Origin: Candidatus Gracilibacteria bacterium CG12_big_fil_rev_8_21_14_0_65_38_15
GTDB lineage: Bacteria; Patescibacteriota; Gracilibacteria; BD1-5; UBA2023
Length of the DNA stretch: 46,819 bases
Reading direction: 5' to 3'
Assembly (NCBI GenBank): GCA_002771035.1
Contig: PCUR01000003.1
Location: 1-46,819 of the forward strand
Every line of letters starts with the position of its first letter. Within the stretch, counting starts at the first letter, position 1. This document shows, piece after piece, positions 21,155 to 29,579 of the stretch. Made by a program: the position numbers and the translations under genes. The notes under the pieces were generated by a model. It saw nothing but the letters and a program-made list of their open reading frames with translations, had not been told where the DNA came from and did no database searches.

Positions 21155-22076
21155 TCTTCTCTAACATTACCGCGATATCTTTTTTGAGTGGTGCGACAAA
21201 GTCATAATCTACTCAAAATAAATTCAAAATCAATCGTCTTGCATGGAGCCATTGACGGTCGAGACCGTATTTGGTCGCGACTTCTTTGTTCGCTTTCTCG
21301 TTTCCGTAGACCTTGTCTCCGACAATCGGGTACCCGATAGCAGACATATGGACGCGGATCTGGTGAGTACGTCCGGTGAAGAGCTCGATTTCGAGGAGAG
21401 AGTATTTGTTGTCAATATGTTCAAGGAGTGTGAATTTCGTCCGAGCGAGCTTGGGATTCACCGGATTCTCGGTGGTCATCTTTTTTCGGTCGTTTGGGTC
21501 TCGTCCGATAAAGGATTCGATCATACCCTCCTTGTCTTTTACGAGTCCGAGAACGACAGCGTAATAGAATTTCTTTATTTTTCGATCCGCCATTTTCTTC
21601 TGGAGTTCACGCATAGAACGGTCGTTTTTGGCAACGAGGATGAGTCCGCTCGTATCTTTGTCCAATCTATGGACGATTCATGGACGTTCCACACCGTTGA
21701 TGACCGAGAGATTTCCGAAATGATGGAGGAGTGCATTTACGAGCGTTCCGGTATTTCCGAATTCTCCGGGAACCGTATGGGTATTCACTCGAGGATCCTT
21801 ACTTACGACTGCAAAATCAGGGTTATCGAAAATAATCTCGAGATTCATATCTTCCGCTTGAAGGTGCGATTTTTCGGTCTCGAATTCTATTTCGAGAACA
21901 TCTCATTTCTTTACTCGTTTGTTGCTCTCAAGTACTTTTCCATTGACCTGAAGACGTCATTTTTCTATGAGCTTTTGCATATAGGAACGCGAATGCTCAG
22001 GAAAAAGGGTCGATAGATACATATCGACCCTTCGGACTTCCTGTCTAGGTATGAATATAGAGAATTGGGTTTTCAT
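21135..22076 (-). CDS. RluA/RluD-family pseudouridine synthase
   Basis: 313 aa with an N-terminal S4 RNA-binding domain (about residues 17-75, HSRSYMQKLIEKGRLQVNGK) and the RluA-type catalytic domain with PGIVHRLDKDTSGL, where the Asp is catalytic and the Gly is a UGA codon. C-terminal motifs GRTHQIRVHMSAIGYPIVGD and WLHARRL are present. It modifies rRNA uridines; architecture fits RluD (23S helix 69), but the exact target is not proven by sequence. Four UGA codons. ATG 22076 follows the small gene by 19 nt. Confidence 0.92.
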
Positions 22077-22095
22077 TTTATACAGTAAGTCTTTT

Positions 22096-22341
22096 CTAAC
22101 TAAAGTTACCTACTTGTTCTAGTGAAACGGCTGAACAATGTATCTGTTCCAAAGGAACGTCAGTATTTAAGTGAGAAGTACTGGAATTATTTATCTCTAA
22201 AGAAAGTAAGGGAATAGAAGTAAATTCTATTCATTCTAGTAAAGAATGAATAGAATCCGCATTTTGAGCGAGTATTCATTTTTGTCATAAAATAGCCGAC
22301 TTTTTTATAGGTCGTAACTTATTTCCCCTTATATATTCCAT
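22096..22341 (-). CDS. Small hypothetical protein
   Basis: 81 aa, open only with UGA = Gly (three UGA codons, in SAILGQKGILAQ and SLLEGIEF). N-terminus basic (MEYIRGNKLRPIKKS), rest Ser/Leu-rich with one Cys. No membrane segment. It sits 18 nt after ndk and 19 nt before rluD on the same strand, which supports a real cotranscribed gene. No family recognised. Confidence 0.55.
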
Positions 22342-22359
22342 ATATTCTAATAATAAAGA

Positions 22360-22800
22360 TTATTCAATAACGATTTTCTTGTAATCACAGATTTCTTCGC
22401 TCTTGAAGAATCGTTTGATTTCTACTTCTGAAGCTTCTGCAGAATCAGAAGCGTGGATAAGATTGTAACGAATAGTGTTAGCGAAATCGGCACGAATAGT
22501 TCCCATAGGAGATTCTGCTGGATTTGTCGCACCGCAAAGCTGTCGGAGTCCTGCAACCACTGCATCTCCTTCAACAATAAGTGCTACAACAGGACCCGCT
22601 GTCATATAAGCAACAATCTCTGGAAAAAATGGTTTTGTAACAAGATGAGCATAGTGTTCTTCGAGAAGAGCGCTACTAAGTTTCATCATCTTCATAGCGA
22701 TGATTTTAAAACCTCGTTGTTCTATACGAGCGGTAATCTGTCCGACCAGTCCACGGTGAATAACATCTGGTTTCAAGAGTACAAGAGTTGTTTGTGACAT
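22360..22800 (-). CDS. ndk: Nucleoside diphosphate kinase
   Basis: Balances NTP and dNTP pools by phosphate transfer through a phospho-His. 146 aa, no UGA. Seen: TTLVLLKPDVIHRGLVGQI at the start, GPVVALIVEGDAVV, and the active-site NLIHASDSAEASEVEI with the catalytic His. ATG 22800 is the family start; a longer frame upstream runs through the promoter and tRNA and is not real. A clear promoter lies 32 nt upstream. First gene of the minus-strand cluster. Confidence 0.96.
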   Translation of the reverse strand: MSQTTLVLLKPDVIHRGLVGQITARIEQRGFKIIAMKMMKLSSALLEEHYAHLVTKPFFPEIVAYMTAGPVVALIVEGDAVVAGLRQLCGATNPAESPMGTIRADFANTIRYNLIHASDSAEASEVEIKRFFKSEEICDYKKIVIE

Positions 22801-22831
22801 AAAAATATATAGAAAATAATAAAGTACGCGC

Positions 22832-22859
22832 ATTATATGAAAATGGGCCAGAAAGGCAA
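22832..22859 (-). promoter_or_regulatory. Promoter of ndk
   Basis: Minus strand TTGCCT (22854-22859), 16-nt spacer, TATAAT (22832-22837). Confidence 0.7.
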
Positions 22860-22876
22860 GGGAAAAGCAAAAAACT

Positions 22877-22904
22877 TTGACTTTCCCTCGTTTTTTTATA
22901 CAAT
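22877..22904 (+). promoter_or_regulatory. Promoter of the tRNA pair
   Basis: TTGACT (22877-22882), 16-nt spacer, TACAAT (22899-22904), about 43 nt before tRNA-Gly. Divergent from the ndk promoter. Confidence 0.65.
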
Positions 22905-22947
22905 ACCGGTCGCTTAGGTCGAAAAAAGAGTATCGATTTACCACTTT

Positions 22948-23026
22948 GCGGGGGTAACATAACTGAGTGAGTGTACTAAGGCTTCAACCCTTGGGTGTGT
23001 CGGTTCGAACCCGATTCCCCGCTCCA
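22948..23026 (+). tRNA. tRNA-Gly with anticodon UCA, decoding UGA
   Basis: Acceptor GCGGGGG/TCCCCGC with discriminator U and encoded CCA; the first base pairs and U73 are the bacterial glycine identity set. Anticodon arm TAAGG-CTTCAAC-CCTTG gives anticodon TCA (22984-22986), which reads UGA. T arm GTCGG-TTCGAAC-CCGAT, variable loop 5 nt. The D arm is unusual: stem ACAT/GTGT, loop AACTGAGTGA without the GG pair, and one extra base before the anticodon stem. This is the adaptor that explains the in-frame UGA codons. Confidence 0.93.
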
Positions 23027-23083
23027 TTTTTTGTTTGATTGTTTCGTAAATAAACTTAATTAAAAAAAATAAAATATTCTTTT

Positions 23084-23161
23084 GCAGCCGTAGTTCAGTT
23101 GGATTAGAACGCCTCCCTGCGAAGGAGGAGGTCACAGGTTCAAGTCCTGTCGGTTGCACCA
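23084..23161 (+). tRNA. tRNA-Arg with anticodon GCG
   Basis: Acceptor GCAGCCG/CGGTTGC, discriminator A, encoded CCA. D arm GTTC-AGTTGGATTA-GAAC with the normal GG, anticodon arm CCTCC-CTGCGAA-GGAGG giving GCG (CGC/CGU codons), T arm ACAGG-TTCAAGT-CCTGT. Most bacteria use tRNA-Arg(ACG) with inosine instead. It follows tRNA-Gly by 57 nt, probably on one transcript. Confidence 0.92.
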
Positions 23162-23179
23162 TATTAAAATATAATAACT

Positions 23180-23417
23180 ATGAAGGAAACATATGCACTT
23201 ATAAAAGAATCATGATCATTATCAAAACCTATTTCTAATGTTGTTGAATTCGATTGAGAAAAATATATTCTTTTTTCTTTGTGAGAAAAAAAAGACATGG
23301 ATAGTATTGTCCATCATCTGCCAAAAAAAAGGTTTTTTAGTTGCAAAAATCCGTTATTTTACAGCTAAACATATATATGAAATACTAGAGATTTTTCCAG
23401 GAAAAAAGAATAAATAA
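23180..23417 (+). CDS. Small hypothetical gene with probable +1 frameshift in an A8 run
   Basis: From ATG 23180 the frame gives MKETYALIKESGSLSKP, NVVEFDGEKYILFSLGEKKD and so on, with three UGA-Gly, and stops at 23368 (62 aa). At the run of eight A at 23323-23330 the +1 frame continues as GFLVAKIRYFTAKHIYEILEIFPGKKNK to a stop at 23415-23417, a more protein-like end. Removing one A gives a 78-aa product. It could be a real frameshift mutation, slippage at the run, or an assembly error. Lies 18 nt after the tRNA-Arg. No family recognised. Confidence 0.5.
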
Positions 23418-23452
23418 TTGTTATCTAATTCCCATAATTCTTGTTATAAAGA

Positions 23453-23785
23453 ATGGCAAATTCACATGGACTCTCAGCTCGACTTGTCAAAAAACAAGCA
23501 GCAGCACGCAAGCTTTCCAAAGGAAAAAAGAAGGCTCTTATGGCGTACACGGGAAATGAAAGCAAGGAAACACGATATAATCTCAGTTATAAGAAGCGTA
23601 CACATTATTTTCAAAATAAACAGGCCTTTCCTTCAAAGCGTCTTCCAACCAAGAATATTGATAGTCTCATAGAGCTTGGAATCATCGATGAAAGAGGATT
23701 TTTCCGAAAGGGAAAGAAAAAAAATTACATCACTAAACGGATGACAGATCAGAAGGGGCTCGATTTCTATGGTTTGCCACGTTAA
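23453..23785 (+). CDS. Small, highly basic hypothetical protein
   Basis: 110 aa, no UGA, very rich in Lys and Arg (LSKGKKKALMAYTG, FFRKGKKKNYITKRM). The length, charge and lack of membrane segment suggest an RNA-binding or ribosome-associated protein, but I cannot match it to a ribosomal protein family. Followed by a palindromic repeat. Confidence 0.6.
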   Translation: MANSHGLSARLVKKQAAARKLSKGKKKALMAYTGNESKETRYNLSYKKRTHYFQNKQAFPSKRLPTKNIDSLIELGIIDERGFFRKGKKKNYITKRMTDQKGLDFYGLPR

Positions 23786-23792
23786 ATAGTAA

Positions 23793-23884
23793 TCAGGTAT
23801 CAGATATCAGTAATCAGATTGGTATTTTTTAAAAAATTTCGTAAGTTCCTTTCTGATACTTGCCTTCTGATAACTGATACCTTT
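23793..23884. repeat. Palindromic repeat built of ATCAG units
   Basis: Left arm with direct ATCAG units (AATCAGGTATCAGATATCAG then TAATCAG) and right arm CTGATAACTGATACC; GGTATCAGATATCAG pairs with the right arm with one mismatch. T-runs flank it. It fills the gap between the basic protein and the cyclophilin gene and may act as terminator. Confidence 0.6.
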
Positions 23885-23919
23885 TTTAAAATTATTTTCT
23901 TCTCATTAAACATCAAACT

Positions 23920-24426
23920 ATGTCTCAACTCGATTTACCAAAAACAGGCGATACTGTCGCTATCATCGAAACGAATCTCGGAACGATTAAGATAAAACTT
24001 TTTGTCCAAGAAACACCGAAAACGTGCGCCAATTTTATCGGACTTGCAAAAAAAGGATACTATAATGGAACGATTTTTCATCGTGTCATTCGTGATTTTA
24101 TGATCCAAGGAGGTGATCCGACTGCGACTGGAATGGGTGGAGAAAGTATTTACGGACAGGAATTCGAGGATGAATTTGCTCCATGACTCACACATCTAAA
24201 ATGAACACTTTCTATGGCGAATGCTGGACCAAATACGAATGGAAGTCAATTTTTTATTGTTCAGGCAGCACAAACGAAATACCTCGATAATCATCATTCT
24301 ATTTTCGGTCAAACCTACGAAGGAATGGATATAGTGGATACTATTGCAAGAGTAAAAGCAGATCGAAATGATCGACCGATGATAGATGTTGAAATTCTTT
24401 CTATCTCTATAGAAGAGATAATATAA
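23920..24426 (+). CDS. Cyclophilin-type peptidyl-prolyl isomerase
   Basis: Catalyses cis-trans isomerisation of prolyl bonds. 168 aa, UGA at 24184 and near 24202. Seen: [68 protein letters not shown] and [12 protein letters not shown], the full bacterial cyclophilin core with the catalytic Arg of FHRVI and the Gln/Phe of the active site. No signal peptide, so cytoplasmic. Terminator downstream. Confidence 0.95.
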
Positions 24427-24440
24427 ATATTCATATAATA

Positions 24441-24474
24441 TAAAAGGTATAGGATTTTTGTCCTATACCTTTTA
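24441..24474 (+). terminator. Intrinsic terminator of the cyclophilin gene
   Basis: 14-bp perfect stem TAAAAGGTATAGGA/TCCTATACCTTTTA with a 6-nt loop. Confidence 0.8.
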
Positions 24475-24490
24475 TGTATGTAATAAAAAG

Positions 24491-24519
24491 TTGACTTATT
24501 ATAATATATATGTTCTAAT
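24491..24519 (+). promoter_or_regulatory. Promoter of the 24552 gene
   Basis: TTGACT (24491-24496), 17-nt spacer, TCTAAT (24514-24519), about 30 nt before the ATG. Confidence 0.55.
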
Positions 24520-24551
24520 GCTAATATATTAAAAATAAATTCATTAGATAT

Positions 24552-25340
24552 ATGTCCAATCTTTCTCAGGGTTCTCATACTAATAGACAAAAACATAGCT
24601 ATGTTCCTTCTTTGAATTCAAAGAAACAGAATACATCTTCATGTCTTCAAAATAAAACAGAAATTCAAAAAGAGACCAGTATTATTTCTCTTATGAGAAA
24701 AGTATCAAAAGCATGCAAAGATTTTTTTCCTTCTGATCTTCTTGGAACCGATGCTGATGGGTATTATCATTTTCATGAAGATCGTACTTGAAAAGTACAA
24801 GTTATCCCCAGAGATAATATCGAAAAAAACATAACAGGAGAACAAAGGGTTAAAATAAAGGTTGATACGATTTTAAACCGGGCTACAGTATTTCCTGCAC
24901 CAGATGTTATAGAAGATCCAGTGATTCGTAGAAAAATGGAATCAAAAGCTCTTGTTCAGAAGCGCAAGGATGAATATATTTATGAAGTTCTTCGAGCTAC
25001 CAGAAAAACTTTTACGAATAATGATGTTATAAAAGAGATCAGTGATATGAAGATTGGAGATAGAGTATTGCTTCAATTGGCATGACATTCGGAAATGTAT
25101 TCTGTAACTGTTCAAGATGCAAGTAGAGAAGTGGATGGAAAAACCTATGCATTCTGCGATGTTATGTACGGATCACGACCTTATGGAGAAAAGAAAGCGA
25201 GACATATCTGTGGATTACTTAGACTCCCTCTTTCTATGGGAACAAAAGTTGTTTTTACTTCTCGAGGGAAGCTCGTGGAAGAATTCCATCTTCCTGTACA
25301 GAAGATTTATCTCAATCGTCCTTCTTATAGACAACAATAA
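24552..25340 (+). CDS. Hypothetical protein
   Basis: 262 aa with UGA codons near 24789 and at about 25083. The first 45 residues are polar, Ser/Asn/Gln-rich and probably disordered. The rest is mixed: helical RKVSKACKDFFPSD, charged RKMESKALVQKRKDEYIYEVL, and a beta-rich end (GDRVLLQLAGHSEMYSVTV, GTKVVFTSRGKLVEEF). Membrane segments and a signal peptide are absent. Flanked by its own promoter and a strong terminator, so monocistronic. No family recognised. Confidence 0.7.
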
Positions 25341-25382
25341 TATTAAATTAAAAAATAAGATAACCATATTTCTTTCGTATCA

Positions 25383-25414
25383 TTAAAAGCAAGGATTAAA
25401 ATCCTTGCTTTTAA
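25383..25414 (+). terminator. Intrinsic terminator of the 24552 gene
   Basis: 14-bp stem TTAAAAGCAAGGAT/ATCCTTGCTTTTAA, TAAA loop, then TTTTT. Confidence 0.85.
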
Positions 25415-25419
25415 TTTTT

Positions 25420-25527
25420 CTTTTTCTCCTCTTTTTTATCTTCTCTCTCTTGCTTTTTCTCCTCTTTTTTATCTTCTCTCTCTTGCTTTTTCTCCTCTTT
25501 TTTATCTTCTCTCTCTTGCTTTTTCCC
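25420..25527 (+). repeat. 33-bp tandem repeat, three units, upstream of valS
   Basis: Unit of 33 bp beginning CTTTTTCTCCTCTTTTTTAT and ending CTTCTCTCTCTTG, repeated three times with almost no change and a partial fourth copy. Plus strand is almost pure pyrimidine; the minus strand would read QEREDKKEEKK per unit and ends at a TAA, but has no start codon before an upstream stop. It could be a coding relic or a structured or poly-pyrimidine leader of valS. Not a CRISPR: no spacers. Confidence 0.85.
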
Positions 25528-25574
25528 TACTTTTCCATATATTTGTGGTTATTGTAACGTCTAACCCACCACAT

Positions 25575-28220
25575 ATGGAATTTCCAAAACAATATGTACC
25601 AAAAAACTTCGAAAAAACTCTCGCAGAGAAATGGGAACAGGAATGAAAATTTCAACCAAAAGAAAGTATCACAGGTAAAACTTTCTATATACCGATTCCA
25701 CCACCAAATGTAACAGGATATCTTCATCTCGGGCATGCACTCACACTTACGCTTGAGGATATCATGGTGCGTTATCATCGTATGAAAGGAGATTCTACTC
25801 TCTGGGTTCCTGGAACCGACCATGCTGGTATTGCGACACAGGCACGAGTTGAAAAGATGCTCACAGAGCAAGGGAAAAACCGTGAAGAAATGGGGCGAGA
25901 AGCGTTTCTCGAGGAAGTATGGAAATGGAAAGATAAATATGCTTCCAATATCAATAATCAGGTTCGTCAAATGGGAGCTTCCTGCGATTGGTCACGGGAA
26001 AGGTTTACACTTGATGAAGGATTAAGTAAGAACGTTCAACATGCCTTTGTTGATCTCTACAACAAAGGACTCCTTTATCGTGGGGAATATATGGTAAATT
26101 ATTCTCCAGCTCTTGGTTCGGTTATCTCAGATATCGAGGTAGATTATAAAGAAGAAGAGACAAAACTTTATTACATTACTTATTTTGTATCCGGTTCCGA
26201 TAATGAACTTATTGTTGCAACGACTCGTCCAGAGACTCTTCTTGCAGATCAGGCAGTTGCAGTACATCCAAAAGATAAACGTTTCCGAAAACTTATCGGA
26301 CGAAAGGTTATACTTCCTATCGTTAACAAAGAGATCGATATCATCGGAGATGAAATGGTGGATATAAATTTCGGAACAGGAGTCGTGAAAATCACCCCGT
26401 CACATGATCCAACTGATTTCGAAACAGGAAAACGACATAATCTTCGTCTTGATTATCAGGTTATTGATAAGAATGGAGTTATGACTCAAGAAGCGGGTAT
26501 TTTCGCTGGTCAAGATGTTCTGACAGCGCGAGAAAATATCGTAGAGCTTCTCAAAGCAAAAGGGAATCTTGTAAAAATAGAGCCATATATTCATAAAGTT
26601 GGGTACTGTTCTCGCGGAGGTTGTCGAGTCGAGAGTATTGTATCGACTCAATGGTTTGTAAAGTCATCGGAACTTGCCAAGAAAGTAATTACTGGGTACA
26701 AAAAATGAGAGTTCGAAATCGTTCCTGAACGATTTAATAAAACTTTTGAAGATTGGATTTATAATCTCAGAGATTGGTGTATTTCGCGTCAGCTTTGGTG
26801 GGGGCATCAGATTCCTGCATACTATGATGTGAATACTAAGGAACTTCTCACTGTCTCTCTTGATGAGGAGGCAGTATTTCAGAAATATGGAAAAGAGAAT
26901 GTATATCGAGATGCTGATGTTCTCGATACATGGTTTTCTTCTGCGCTTTGGCCATTTTCCGTTCTCGATTGGACTCCAGAAAATCCTGGTGAACTCTTCA
27001 AGAAATTTTACCCAGCTCAGGTTCTGGAAACCGGGTATGATATCCTCTTCTTTTGGGTAATCCGAATGCTTCTCATGGGGTATGAATACACTGGACAAAC
27101 TCCTTTTAAAACTATTTATCTTCATGGACTTATCTTGACTGAAGACGGAAAAAAGATGAGTAAATCCGTTGGAAACACTATCGATCCACTTGATGTTATC
27201 GAACAATATTCGACTGATGCACTTCGTCTTACTTGTTCTATCGGAAATACTCCAGGAAATAATCTGAGTTTTTCTATGAAGAATGTTGAAAATAATTCGA
27301 CATTTCTCAATAAACTCTGGAACGTGGTACGTTTCGTACATGCAAATATCGGGGAAGTAACGGACGATTATAGTGAACTTCGAACCAAAATCGAGAATAA
27401 TTGGATAAGTTTTCTTCCTCATGAGCAATGGATTCTTTCTCGTCTGAAAGCAACGATTGATGGAGTAACTGATGGTATGGAAAAATATGATTTCTCCGAT
27501 GCTGGACAGGATCTCGTGAGTTTTACTCGAGATGAATTCGCTGATTTCTTTATCGAAGAATATAAACTTACCAAGGCAACAACTGAAAATGGTCGGGATG
27601 TTCTCGCATTTACACTTCTTTCTCTTCTCAAACTTTGGCATCCATATATTCCTTTTGCGACGGAGGAATTATACAATATTGTAACCGATGGAAAATCTCT
27701 TATGGATAGCGAATGGGCAAATCTTAATATTGCTCGAAATAAGAAAATAGAGACTGATACGCTTGTGCTTTTTGAAGCAATTCGAACGATTCGAAATATT
27801 CGTGCGACCAAAGGAGTAAAGCCTGGAGAACTCGTAGATATAGCTATTCTTGCACCAAAGAAATCTCTCGATATTCTCAAAGAAAATGAGATTATTTTTC
27901 TTGGACTTGCAAAATTAAATAATTTGATTATAACTAAAAACAAAGTAGAAGGATCATCTATCGCATATGCGGTGACAGGAGATATAGAACTCTTTATAAC
28001 TATTCCAGAAAATGAGGCAAATATCGAAGAGGAAAAGAAACGCCTTAAAGAACAAATAGAAAATAGAAAAGAGTATCTTAGAGCTCAGGATCTAAAACTT
28101 CTCAATGCTGATTTTGTTCGAAATGCTCCAGAAAAAATCGTTCGTCTTGAACAAGACAAACGATCCCAGGCTGCCGAACAACTCAAGAAACTTGAGGAAA
28201 AATTCAATAGTCTTATTTAG
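25575..28220 (+). CDS. valS: Valyl-tRNA synthetase
   Basis: Charges tRNA-Val. 881 aa, normal length. Seen: PPPNVTGYLHLGHALT (HIGH motif), GTDHAGIATQ, an editing domain with TTRPETLLADQAV and HDPTDFETGKRHNL, DVLDTWFSSALWPFS, KKMSKSVGNTIDP (KMSKS), the anticodon-binding domain and a C-terminal coiled coil (EEEKKRLKEQIENRKEYL) that binds tRNA. UGA codons at 25644 and 26706. ATG 25575 is the family start; no Shine-Dalgarno. The pyrimidine tandem repeat lies directly upstream. Confidence 0.97.
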
Positions 28221-28233
28221 TAATATTCAGAAT

Positions 28234-28578
28234 ATGCATACTATATCACCTGATAATTCCGAGAGAGATTTTACAACACTTTCGATTGATGAAAAAAAAG
28301 CACACATAATGTCTTGGTTTAAATGAACAGATTTTCCTATTGAAAATATAGAAGATATCACGGAAATAAAAACAATAGGGGATTGTAGTATAAGCTTTTG
28401 GTATAATAATAAATTATGCAATTGTCCTACGCGAGAAAAATTTGATACAGATCAAGCTACTGTTTTCGAAACAGAAAGTTTTGATGTATTAATGTTGAAA
28501 TTACATATATCAAATAAACTTCAGCAATGTTTTAATTTTATGACACCATCACAGGAAGACGGATTAATCAGTATATAA
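28234..28578 (+). CDS. Hypothetical protein
   Basis: 114 aa, UGA at 28324. Starts 13 nt after valS. Polar, helical N-terminus (SIDEKKAHIMSWFKG), middle with three Cys (GDCSISFWYNN, LCNCPTREKF). No membrane segment. No family recognised. Followed after 9 nt by another unknown gene, so probably cotranscribed. Confidence 0.6.
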
Positions 28579-28587
28579 TTTCAATCT

Positions 28588-29199
28588 ATGCAAAATTTTC
28601 ATTCTTTTCTCTCCGATAAAGCCGATCCATTCAATGATGAAGAAGGACTAAAGGACCTCGTACAACATATAAATAATCTTGTCCATTTTTGGCTTAAACG
28701 AAATATTGAAGTAACGAAACCATGATATACATTTGAGATGGTAGTTGATAGTATCAAAATATCATCTATAACCGATAAAATCGCAAAATTCACTATTAAA
28801 AATCCTCATACGAAACTTCGGGAGTATTTTGAATTTTGAGTGAATTTTCTTGAAGAACTTCAAGAAGAAATAAAAATCAGGATAGATGTGATTTTTCATG
28901 ATAAAGATCCGATGAATATTATTCATTCTTGGCTTCCAGATATTGGATCTGAAAGAATTGTAGAAATTGCCAATATATATTCAAAGGATGTTGCTTATAA
29001 TGTAAGAGATCAGGAAGAATATAATTGTTTGCAGATATCATACTTTTGAGAAAATGATGTACTACAGACTATAAAAATTCCTAATATTCATAAATGAGAA
29101 TACATAGGAACCATCGATGGAATTATCTATAAGCTATATATAGACCGAATAAAAATGGTCGAATCTATTGTAGGAAAAAATAATCTGCTTAATGAATAA
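28588..29199 (+). CDS. Hypothetical protein
   Basis: 203 aa with UGA codons near 28723, 28837, 29047 and 29095. Mixed alpha/beta, acidic; segments HFWLKRNIEVTKPGYTFEM, IDVIFHDKDPMNIIHSW and RDQEEYNCLQISYF. Signal peptide and membrane segments are absent. The stop codon lies inside the loop-proximal part of the terminator hairpin. Function unknown. Confidence 0.65.
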
Positions 29200-29213
29200 G
29201 CAGATTATTTTTA
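29175..29213 (+). terminator. Intrinsic terminator overlapping the stop codon
   Basis: Stem TAATCTGCTTA (29181-29191) with TAAGCAGATTA (29197-29207), flanked by A-run and T-run. It can also serve the convergent DUF177-like gene. Confidence 0.8.
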
Positions 29214-29216
29214 TTT

Positions 29217-29570
29217 TTAGAGTATTGCCATAAGTATTTCTTCATGGAGAACTTCTTTGAGGTCTATATTTCCTTTATCGATGAATTTTATATCATCGGG
29301 AGCAAGTGGATCATACTGCTCTCGAAAGGTACGAGAAATATCCGAGATAGAAACCATATAAAAATCTCATTCGTATTCAACCTCCGTCTGAAGTATTTCG
29401 AATATTACTTCAATTCCATCATCAAGGGAGACGAGTTTTAATTGAAAACTCAGAGGTTTTGTAAAAACAATATCTGGATAGAATCCTGGAATAACTTCAC
29501 CATTGAAGGCGAGTTCCCGAGAATCTCCCGCATAACTACTCAATAAATCTGCGACGTTGAGATGAAACAT
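29217..29570 (-). CDS. DUF177/YceD-like protein
   Basis: 117 aa, UGA at 29367. Strand-rich, with MFHLNVADLLSSYAGDSREL at the start and a C-terminal IDLKEVLHEEILMAIL that resembles the EEILLALP end of YceD/DUF177 proteins, which are linked to 23S rRNA/large-subunit assembly. The match is by length and end motif only. Last gene of the era-dnaG-rpoD cluster, 9 nt after rpoD. Confidence 0.45.
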
Positions 29571-29579
29571 AGAAAGAAA

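Noticed and set aside
22801-22944. Longer N-terminus of ndk starting at 22944
   Set aside because: It would run through the ndk promoter and up against the tRNA-Gly gene; family length is reached with ATG 22800.
22938-23162. Minus-strand small protein gene
   Set aside because: It is the antisense of the two tRNA genes.
25420-25527. CRISPR array
   Set aside because: The 33-bp units are directly adjacent with no unique spacers, and no cas genes are near.
25420-25560. Minus-strand K/E-rich protein gene over the tandem repeat
   Set aside because: A TAA lies just upstream in that frame and no start codon comes between it and the repeat.
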